Assembly (NCBI GenBank): GCA_040757065.1
Contig: JBFLXR010000031.1
Span: 1-11,019, forward strand
Origin: JBFLXR01 sp040757065
GTDB lineage: Bacteria; Pseudomonadota; Gammaproteobacteria; Burkholderiales; Gallionellaceae
Direction of reading: 5' to 3'
Length of the DNA stretch: 11,019 bases
Shown: one piece after another, positions 6,488 through 10,930 of the stretch
Numbering within the stretch: position 1 is the first letter of the stretch
Layout: each line of letters starts with the position of its first letter
Program-made: the position numbers and the translations under genes
The notes under the pieces: generated by a model
What the model saw: only the letters and a program-made list of their open reading frames with translations
What the model was told of the DNA's origin: nothing
Database searches by the model: none

Positions 6488-7161
6488 ATGGCGAATACCC
6501 TGAAACTGTTGCTGGCGGCTTTGCTCTGTGCGGCAACGAGCTGTGCGATGGCGGACTCGAAGACGGAAAGTAGCAAGGAGTCGAGTAGCAAGGAGTCGAG
6601 TAGCAAGGAGTCGAGTAGCAAGGAGTCGGAGAAGAAAGAATCCAGTGACAAGGAATCCGACAAGGAATCCGACAAGAAGGAGGAAAGCAAGAGTAGTTCT
6701 TCCGCCAAGAAGAAGACATTGACGCTGTCGCGTCCGTATAACACCGGCTGCGGTTCGTCGAGCTCCACGACGACTACAACCAAGACTACAACCAAAACNN
6801 NNNNNNNNNNNNNNNNNNNNNNNNNNNNNNNNNNNNNNNNNNNNNNNNNNNNNNNNNNNNNNNNNNNNNNNNNNNNNNNNNNNNNNNNNNNNNNNNNNAC
6901 AAGAAGGAGGAAAGCAAGAGTAGTTCTTCCGCCAAGAAGAAGACATTGACGCTGTCGCGTCCGTATAACACCGGCTGCGGTTCGTCGAGCTCCACGACGA
7001 CTACAACCAAGACTACAACCAAAACCACGACCACGAGCTCGTACGACTGCCCGGGAGGTGGTTCTGGCAGCGGGGGCGGCACTTCCACTTCCGGCGGTTC
7101 TTCGGGTGGGACAACCACCACTGGCACCGGCGGACGCCGCTTTGTGATTATTCGTCCCTGA
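6488..7161 (+). CDS. Secreted Ser/Lys/Glu- and Thr/Gly-rich repeat protein (interrupted by assembly gap)
   Basis: I recognise no family. A strong GGAGG (6476-6480) lies 7 bases before the ATG. Residues 1-22 (MANTLKLLLAALLCAATSCAMA) form a Sec signal peptide with an AMA|D cleavage site; C19 is a poor lipobox. Next come four SSKES-type pentapeptides, two DKES units, a KKEESK/AKKK stretch, SRPYNTGCG, a Thr/Lys run, YDCPGGGSGSGGG and a C-terminal RRFVIIRP. The gap (6799-6898) shifts the frame as printed, but merging the flanking 127-bp copies restores one continuous frame of 148 residues from ATG to TGA. The two late Cys could pair. It lies 21 bp after pilX in the same operon and before the terminator, so a pilus- or surface-associated role is reasonable. 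Low complexity prevents any firm function. Confidence 0.6.
6571..6630 (+). repeat. 15-bp tandem repeat, four units
   Basis: Three identical copies of TAGCAAGGAGTCGAG (6571-6585, 6586-6600, 6601-6615) and a fourth ending TCGGA (6616-6630) encode SSKES-type pentapeptides. The units are near-perfect and in frame, so slippage would change length without breaking the gene. A second, 12-bp repeat GACAAGGAATCC follows twice (6647-6670), encoding DKES. Confidence 0.9.
6672..7025 (+). repeat. Identical 127-bp direct copies flanking the assembly gap
   Basis: Bases 6672-6798 and 6899-7025 are identical over all 127 bases, each abutting the N run. 127 is a common maximum k-mer length in short-read assemblers, and two contig ends sharing exactly k bases with 100 N inserted is a known scaffolding pattern. 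The copies lie 227 bp apart (2 mod 3), so both reading as printed breaks the gene, whereas merging them restores it. I treat this as an assembly duplicate, not a biological repeat. Confidence 0.85.
6799..6898. other. Assembly gap, exactly 100 N
   Basis: One hundred undetermined bases, a conventional placeholder for unknown length. Given the identical flanks the true gap may be zero or negative. A longer true repeat array cannot be excluded from this sequence alone. Confidence 0.99.
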
Positions 7162-7172
7162 TCCGGGCACCT

Positions 7173-7204
7173 AAAAAGCCGCACGGGTTACGTGCGGCTT
7201 TTTT
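7173..7204. terminator. Bidirectional rho-independent terminator between pilus operon and ald
   Basis: GCCGCACG (7178-7185), loop GGTTA, CGTGCGGC (7191-7198): eight perfect base pairs, with five A before and six T after. The A-tract becomes a T-tract on the minus strand, so it can end both the pilus-cluster transcript, whose last stop is 12 bp upstream, and ald. The ald TAA (7203-7205) lies inside the T-tract, a very compact arrangement. Confidence 0.92.
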
Positions 7205-8321
7205 ATTCGTCTAACAGCGGGGCCGGGGCGTGGCATGGCAGGTCGAACGCTTCCGCGACTTTGCCATAGAAGACCTTGCCTAAGGCAATATTTAGTCCCT
7301 TCAGCAAAGCCGGGTTTGCCCTTAGCGCCGATTTCCAGCCTTGCGCGGCTAGTTGCTGAATGTAAGGCAATGTGGCATTGGTCAGCGCCAGGGTTGAGGT
7401 AAGTGGTACGCCGCCCGGCATATTGGCAACGCCGTAATGAATAATACCGTCCACTGTAAAAGTTGGTTGCTGGTGCGTTGTGGGGCGCATGGTTTCGACG
7501 CAGCCACCTTGATCGATAGCAACGTCTGCAATTACGGCGCCGGGGCGCATCAGCTTCAAGTCTTCGCGGCGAATCAGGCGCGGGGCGACTGCGCCGGGAA
7601 TTAAGACTGCGCCGATTACTAAGTCGGTTTGCGGTAGCAGGTCGAGTAGATTGCGGCGACTCGAGTACACAAGCTGGACATTCGGAGGCAGGATGTCGCT
7701 TAAATGGCGCAACCTGTCTAGCGAGACATCCATCAGCGTGACATTTGCACCTAAGCCCGCAGCGATTTTTGCTGCATTGGTGCCGACCACTCCGCCCCCC
7801 AAAATTATTACCTTGGCAGGCGGTACGCCGGGCACGCCGCTTAACAAAATGCCGCGACCGCCGAAGGTCTTCTCCAGATATTTTGCGCCCTCCTGCACCG
7901 CCATTCTGCCCGCCACTTCCGACATCGGTGTTAGCAAGGGTAATTCACGGTTCGGTAATTCAACGGTCTCATAGGCAATGCAGATCGCACCGGAATCGAG
8001 GTGCGCACGGGTCAGGGCTTCGCTGGCTGCGAAATGGAAATAGGTGAACACCACTTGTCCGGTGCGCAGACGCGACCATTCCGGCTCGATCGGTTCCTTT
8101 ACCTTCACAATCATCTCGGCCTGCGCCCAAACCGACTCGGCTGTAGACGCGATTTCTGCTCCGGCAGCGCGGTACGCTGCATCGTCGAAGCCGCTGCCCA
8201 GCCCCGCGCCGGTTTCGACGTAAAGCGTATGGCCGTCTGCGATCAGCGCCTCCGCACCCGCAGGGGTGAGCGCCACCCGGTTTTCGTTGGCTTTGATTTC
8301 CTTCGGAATACCGATCCGCAT
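7203..8321 (-). CDS. ald: Alanine dehydrogenase (NAD-dependent)
   Basis: Catalyses the reversible oxidative deamination of L-alanine to pyruvate and ammonium with NAD+, linking alanine use or synthesis to carbon and nitrogen balance; a soluble hexamer in characterised members. 372 residues from the ATG at 8321, the standard length. Key residues by family position: R15 in NENRVALTP, K75 in VKVKEP, H96 in YFHFA and D270 in ADVAIDQGG. The NAD-binding Rossmann core is VIILGGGVVGTNAAKIAAG (171-189) with D198 in LMDVS. MPGGVPLTSTLALTNATLPY (301-320) is also typical. The frame stays open to a TTG at 8336, but MRIGIPKEIK is the conserved start and has GGAG 5 bases upstream. It is transcribed away from the tRNA remnant, whose terminator insulates it; its own promoter is not obvious. 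Confidence 0.97.
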   Translation of the reverse strand: MRIGIPKEIKANENRVALTPAGAEALIADGHTLYVETGAGLGSGFDDAAYRAAGAEIASTAESVWAQAEMIVKVKEPIEPEWSRLRTGQVVFTYFHFAASEALTRAHLDSGAICIAYETVELPNRELPLLTPMSEVAGRMAVQEGAKYLEKTFGGRGILLSGVPGVPPAKVIILGGGVVGTNAAKIAAGLGANVTLMDVSLDRLRHLSDILPPNVQLVYSSRRNLLDLLPQTDLVIGAVLIPGAVAPRLIRREDLKLMRPGAVIADVAIDQGGCVETMRPTTHQQPTFTVDGIIHYGVANMPGGVPLTSTLALTNATLPYIQQLAAQGWKSALRANPALLKGLNIALGKVFYGKVAEAFDLPCHAPAPLLDE

Positions 8322-8388
8322 ACATGCTCCGCTCAACAGATAATGGCGTGAATATGCCTGAGCATCGGAGGAAATGCGAGAGGAAAGT

Positions 8389-8413
8389 AAAAAGCCTCGC
8401 TGAAAGCGAGGCT
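8389..8413 (-). terminator. Rho-independent terminator of a vanished tRNA transcript (minus strand)
   Basis: AGCCTCGC (8393-8400), loop TGAAA, GCGAGGCT (8406-8413): eight perfect pairs. Read on the minus strand it is followed by a short T-tract (complement of the A-run 8389-8393). It sits 7 bases after the CCA-like end at 8421, the usual layout behind a tRNA gene. Confidence 0.8.
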
Positions 8414-8420
8414 CGGTATC

Positions 8421-8438
8421 TGGTGCGGGAGAGGGACT
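8421..8438 (-). pseudogene. tRNA 3'-end fragment, probable attachment-site scar
   Basis: On the minus strand these 18 bases read AGTCCCTCTCCCGCACCA, resembling the end of a tRNA-Leu-type gene: T-loop end AGT, T-stem CCCTC, acceptor strand and ACCA. The acceptor arm is one base short, as expected if the copy is non-functional and drifting. No T-loop, anticodon or D-arm follows; the DNA turns abruptly AT-rich. Together with the terminator behind it, this is what remains on the far side when an element integrates into a tRNA 3' end and carries the restoring copy at its other end. The tRNA identity is from memory of the family, not a search. Confidence 0.5.
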
Positions 8439-8484
8439 GTAAATTTAATATTAATCAATTGGATATTAATTTTATTTCTTATGA

Positions 8485-8503
8485 TGCCCCCTTTGGTGCC
8501 CCC
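8485..8503. repeat. Paired TGCCCCC direct repeats, possible recombinase arm sites
   Basis: TGCCCCC occurs at 8485-8491 and 8497-8503, 12 bp apart, in otherwise AT-rich DNA about 50 bp inside the presumed element edge (GGGGGCA on the other strand). Short direct repeats of this kind near attachment sites are often arm-type sites for tyrosine recombinases. Nearby ATATTAAT is repeated at 8448-8455 and 8463-8470, and AATCAATTGGATA (8453-8465) approaches the IHF consensus. The role is inferred. The whole stretch 8439-8599 holds no gene that I can support. Confidence 0.35.
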
Positions 8504-8599
8504 GGATTTGATGGGGTTTGAATCTGTTGATTATTTTCATACTTATACCATCCAAAAATGAAATGTCAATCTAACTATTTGAATTATTTGGATAAAGTA

Positions 8600-8628
8600 T
8601 TGACAGGGTGGTTTTTTGTCGATAATAT
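8600..8628 (+). promoter_or_regulatory. Sigma70 promoter for RNA leader / alpA
   Basis: TTGACA (8600-8605) is a perfect -35. Either TAATAT (8623-8628, 17-bp spacer) or GATAAT (8621-8626, 15-bp spacer) serves as -10. Start of transcription is expected near 8635, exactly where the GC-rich structured segment begins. An inverted repeat ATCCAAA / TTTGGAT (8550-8556 and 8587-8593) lies just upstream and could bind a regulator. Confidence 0.7.
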
Positions 8629-8634
8629 TCATCC

Positions 8635-8765
8635 TACAAAGCATGGCTCCGCGAGATCGGCGGGGGGAAGGGCGAATTCCTAGCCCTGATGCGAGGACGC
8701 TTCCATCGCAAGGTAGCCATACCCGGTCGCAGGTGGCTACTGTTAGTGACAGGGGTGGCTTGAGT
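8635..8765 (+). ncRNA. Structured RNA candidate upstream of alpA (possibly int-alpA-type)
   Basis: A GC-rich block in AT-rich surroundings, starting at the predicted transcription start. Perfect pairings visible by eye: ATGGCT/AGCCAT (8643-8648 with 8715-8720) closes three hairpins, CCGC/GCGG (8649-8652, 8660-8663), AGGGC/GCCCT (8669-8673, 8683-8687) and TGCGAGGA with TCC-A-TCGCA (8690-8697, 8702-8710, one bulged A), giving a 78-nt four-way junction. A competing 7-bp stem GTAGCCA/TGGCTAC joins 8713-8719 with 8734-8740, followed by CTGT/ACAG (8740-8743, 8749-8752). No good reading frame with a ribosome site covers it. A bioinformatically defined RNA family named int-alpA occurs near alpA and integrase genes; membership is a guess from context, not from matching its consensus. 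Confidence 0.6.
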
Positions 8766-8774
8766 TTGATTGTT

Positions 8775-8836
8775 CCAAAATAAATGGACGATCTTTTTGG
8801 TATTCGCTTACCGGGGGCGAGTTTTTTCCAAAAGGA
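8775..8836 (+). promoter_or_regulatory. Possible attenuator / ribosome-site switch in the alpA leader
   Basis: TTTTGG (8795-8800) can pair with CCAAAA upstream (8775-8780) or with CCAAAA downstream (8828-8833), which runs into the AAGGA ribosome site (8832-8836). Between them TCGC/GCGA (8804-8807, 8817-8820) plus G and six T (8822-8827) makes a weak terminator-like hairpin. The two long pairings exclude each other. This is suggestive only, as the stems are short. Confidence 0.35.
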
Positions 8837-8843
8837 TTAACTT

Positions 8844-9098
8844 ATGAAGTCTCTGACAACACCTGTATTCCCCCTTAGTCTGGGCGAGGTTTTTCATCCG
8901 CTCCAACTGTTTCGCCTGCCCGATGTAAAGCGTCTGCTTGGGCTCGGCCACACCACCATATATTCTCTGGTTCAAAAAGGCGAACTGGATCCACCGATTC
9001 GAATTTCAGGGAGGGCGGTGGCATGGAAGGCGGAAAGCTTGGTGCGATATATCCAAAGTCGTCCTAGCAGCAAGTTAGCCAGCGGGAAGGGGGTGTAA
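8844..9098 (+). CDS. alpA: AlpA-family helix-turn-helix regulator
   Basis: 84 residues. The AlpA domain spans about 22-72: LFRLPDVKRLLGLGHTTIYS, then LVQKGELDPPIRISGRAVAW and KAESLVRYI, matching the pattern of AlpA/excisionase-like small DNA-binding proteins (MerR-like winged HTH). In P4-like phages and islands AlpA activates integrase or excision genes, so here it probably controls mobility or maintenance of the element. The N-terminus is about 15 residues longer than the core domain. Start: ATG with AGGA 7 bases upstream. It lies behind the structured leader and is followed after a single base by the next gene (TAA-T-ATG), a two-gene operon. Confidence 0.88.
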   Translation: MKSLTTPVFPLSLGEVFHPLQLFRLPDVKRLLGLGHTTIYSLVQKGELDPPIRISGRAVAWKAESLVRYIQSRPSSKLASGKGV

Positions 9099-9099
9099 T

Positions 9100-9951
9100 A
9101 TGTACTATTCTAGCCGAACCCACGAGGCGACGCGTGCTCGCCGCTTGCAAATTGAGTTGTTGCAAGAGCAAGGGCGTACCACCCGCGATATTGGCCATGA
9201 ACGGTTGTGCCGTTTGCTGTTTTGGGCGGTAACCTGCGGTACAGTTACTGAACCGGAATCACGTATTTTGACCGGAAAACGCGGCTTGCTTAAACGCTTT
9301 GCAGGGCAGGGATGGTTCACGCAAAAGCCGATGCCAGCCGGACTTATCGTCTCGTTGGAGTTCCCGCACCAGCATTATTTTTTGCCAACCCCCGCAGGAC
9401 TGGAGTTTTTTTACCAGCGTGCCCCGAATTTCGTTCAGTACACTTCTCGGGGGATAGGTGCACACTATGCCCATGAGTATGTTGGGCGGATCGAGGCTGC
9501 ATGGCGCTTCAAAAGCGGGCTGATTTCCGCTTTTACCCCGGAATTTCGGCTTTCCAACCAAAGTCTGGATGGGTGCAAGCATTACGACGCGCTATGGACT
9601 CATCCCGATGGCAAAATTACAGGTGTTGAGGTGGAAAATTTCGATCATAAGAGTGGGAATAAACTCGACCGATTTGTTTCCATGATTGTGAACGATCTCA
9701 TTGATAAAACCATAAGTGCAGCGTGCATTATTGTGCCGAGTGAGACTCAGCAAAAGTACTACGCTGCAGCTTTTAGCGAAGGGGCTAGTTATTACCGGCG
9801 ATGGGTTTTTGAGCAGAGAAAGTGGTGGCCGATGACAAAAAGCAAAACGCAAATTGATGCCGCACTGGCTCAACAAATTGAAGTGGTGGTTCGGAAGGGT
9901 CGCGAGCTGATCCTAGTTCCAGACTACGATGATTTTTTGTTGAGGCGCTGA
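9100..9951 (+). CDS. Mobile-element protein: N-terminal winged-helix-like region, C-terminal possible PD-(D/E)XK-like domain
   Basis: 283 residues, no signal peptide or membrane segment. Residues 30-105 (DIGHERLCRLLFWAVTCGTV through YFLPTPAGLEFFYQ) look like a winged helix. The middle, HYAHEYVGRIEAAWRF (122-137), then FTPEFRLSNQS, KHYDALW (D163) and GKITGVEVENFDHK (E177, E179), followed by KLDRFVSMI, resembles the core of the replication-relaxation family (Pfam PF13814 as I remember it) and of PD-(D/E)XK nucleases. The catalytic Lys of an ExK motif is replaced by Glu, so activity is doubtful. The end is basic and aromatic (RRWVFEQRKWW). Translated with alpA (1-bp spacing; GGAAGGGGG serves as ribosome site) and closed by a terminator. 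A role in replication or mobilisation of the element is inferred from context; the family match is uncertain. Confidence 0.6.
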   Translation: MYYSSRTHEATRARRLQIELLQEQGRTTRDIGHERLCRLLFWAVTCGTVTEPESRILTGKRGLLKRFAGQGWFTQKPMPAGLIVSLEFPHQHYFLPTPAGLEFFYQRAPNFVQYTSRGIGAHYAHEYVGRIEAAWRFKSGLISAFTPEFRLSNQSLDGCKHYDALWTHPDGKITGVEVENFDHKSGNKLDRFVSMIVNDLIDKTISAACIIVPSETQQKYYAAAFSEGASYYRRWVFEQRKWWPMTKSKTQIDAALAQQIEVVVRKGRELILVPDYDDFLLRR

Positions 9952-9971
9952 CGCGCGTTGCGGGTGAAAAG

Positions 9972-9996
9972 GGCTGGTGAGAACCAGCCTTTTTTT
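9972..9996 (+). terminator. Rho-independent terminator of the alpA operon
   Basis: GGCTGGT (9972-9978), loop GAGA, ACCAGCC (9983-9989), then seven T (9990-9996). It begins 20 bp after the stop of the preceding gene and so defines a transcript running from about 8635 to 9996. Confidence 0.93.
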
Positions 9997-10146
9997 GTAA
10001 ACAAGAGTTGTGACCTGCCGTGATCAACCGTGAATCGGTATCGTGAACGGGTATCGTTTGCGCTGAGTGTGGCTTTATGCAGCCAATCGTGCGTGATATC
10101 GGCCTTGTGGATCGTGCATGCTGTGAACTGGCTAGAGGCTGTAGCA

Positions 10147-10164
10147 GTGTCATAAAAAATTCAC
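10147..10164 (+). promoter_or_regulatory. Possible Pho box (PhoB site) upstream of phnF
   Basis: GTGTCATAAAAAATTCAC agrees with the E. coli Pho box (two TGTCA-type repeats around an A/T-rich tetramer) at about 14 of 18 positions: the first half is nearly perfect, the second weak. A TTTAAC-like -10 (about 10170-10175) follows at roughly the spacing usual for PhoB-activated promoters. It agrees with phosphate-starvation control of phosphonate genes. The second half-site is poor, so this is tentative. Confidence 0.4.
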
Positions 10165-10200
10165 AGTACTTTAACTCAGGTGTCACGGGTGCTTAGTAGC

Positions 10201-10229
10201 ATGTGATGCATTACATATCTAGACATCTA
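10201..10229 (+). promoter_or_regulatory. Two adjacent palindromes before phnF, candidate operators
   Basis: ATGTGATGCATTACAT (10201-10216) is a 16-bp palindrome with 7 of 8 pairs matching. TACATATCTAGACATCTA (10212-10229) is an 18-bp palindrome with 7 of 9 pairs, centred on TCTAGA. The second ends 5 bp before the phnF ATG. GntR/HutC regulators often bind TCTAGA-centred palindromes, so autorepression by PhnF is plausible. Confidence 0.45.
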
Positions 10230-10234
10230 CCGCT

Positions 10235-10930
10235 ATGAGTCTGTATGCCATTGAGCGTGACACGGGAATAGCCCTGTATGCACAGATAGCCGAAGTATTG
10301 GAACGAGAATATGTGCGTCAAGGTGTGCCCGGTGATCGCTTGCCCGCAGAGGCGGAACTGGCTGCTCGATTTGGTGTGAATCGCCACACACTGCGCCGCG
10401 CTGTTGATGAATTAATCCACGAAGGTTTGTTGGAGCGCCAACATGGTGTTGGTATCTTCATTGCCGACCATTTGTTTGTCTATCGTGTTGGGAGTGGTAC
10501 GCGTTTCACTCAAACTTTGAGTGAGGTCGGAATTGCTACCGATTCGCGTGTCCTGCGCAAGATGGTTGCGCCGGCTTCAGCTGGAGTGGCGCGCAATTTG
10601 AATATTGAGACCGATGCAGACGTGTTGTGGATAGAGACGCTGCGCATAGCAGACGGCATTCCATTCTGTGTCATCTCCCATTTCTTGCCAGTGATGCTTT
10701 GTCGTGAGTGGCTCGAAAATTATCAGAGTGGGTCGCTGCATGCATTGCTGCAACAGCGCTTTGGTACATTGCGCCGTACGGAAAGTTTGGTCACCGCTGT
10801 ACTGCCGCAAGGTGACGATGCGAAACTCCTTGGTATCACACAGCAGCGCCCGGTATTGAGGGTAAAAAGTCTAAACGTACTTAAGCGCGATGGCGACGTC
10901 CCCCCGTTTTTCAGTAGCACGGGGCTTTAG
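10235..10930 (+). CDS. phnF: PhnF-like GntR/UTRA transcriptional regulator, 3' end replaced by an insertion sequence
   Basis: Regulator of the GntR family, HutC subfamily. The N-terminal winged helix covers about 10-78: RLPAEAELAARFGVNRHTLR (35-54) and LLERQHGVGIFIAD, where VNRHTLRRA is the same as in E. coli PhnF. The UTRA effector-binding domain runs from about 85 (GTRFTQTLSEVG) through LRIADGIPFCVISHFLP and SLHALLQQRFGTLRR to VLRVKSLNVLKRDG. PhnF represses phosphonate or phosphate uptake and degradation genes. Native coding ends near residue 218; the last 12 residues (DVPPFFSSTGL region) come from the IS inserted at about 10891. The usual final 15-20 residues, including the last UTRA strand, are therefore missing and function is doubtful. 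No good ribosome site precedes the ATG. Its phn targets would lie beyond the IS, outside the window. Confidence 0.82.
   Translation: MSLYAIERDTGIALYAQIAEVLEREYVRQGVPGDRLPAEAELAARFGVNRHTLRRAVDELIHEGLLERQHGVGIFIADHLFVYRVGSGTRFTQTLSEVGIATDSRVLRKMVAPASAGVARNLNIETDADVLWIETLRIADGIPFCVISHFLPVMLCREWLENYQSGSLHALLQQRFGTLRRTESLVTAVLPQGDDAKLLGITQQRPVLRVKSLNVLKRDGDVPPFFSSTGL

Noticed and set aside
6571..6670. Regular short repeats resembling a CRISPR array
   Set aside because: Units are head-to-tail 15- and 12-bp repeats with no spacers, and they are in frame as coding SSKES and DKES units.
6672..7025. A biological tandem duplication inside the repeat gene
   Set aside because: Exact identity over precisely 127 bases abutting a 100-N run, and restoration of frame on merging, fit an assembly overlap better.
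8324..8521. Small plus-strand ORF upstream of the RNA
   Set aside because: It runs through the tRNA scar and its terminator, has no convincing ribosome site, and its product has no recognisable pattern.
8643..8720. A complete tRNA gene in the cloverleaf-like fold
   Set aside because: No TTCRA T-loop, no seven-base anticodon loop, a six-pair closing stem and no CCA end; the fold only resembles a tRNA in outline.
9785..10186. Minus-strand ORF of 133 codons
   Set aside because: It crosses the strong alpA-operon terminator and the coding end of the preceding gene, with no domain or ribosome site.
10880..10930. A simple frameshift in phnF at the run of C
   Set aside because: Neither alternative frame restores the usual UTRA ending, and the minus strand gives a clear IS3 transposase C-terminus, so an IS insertion explains the break.
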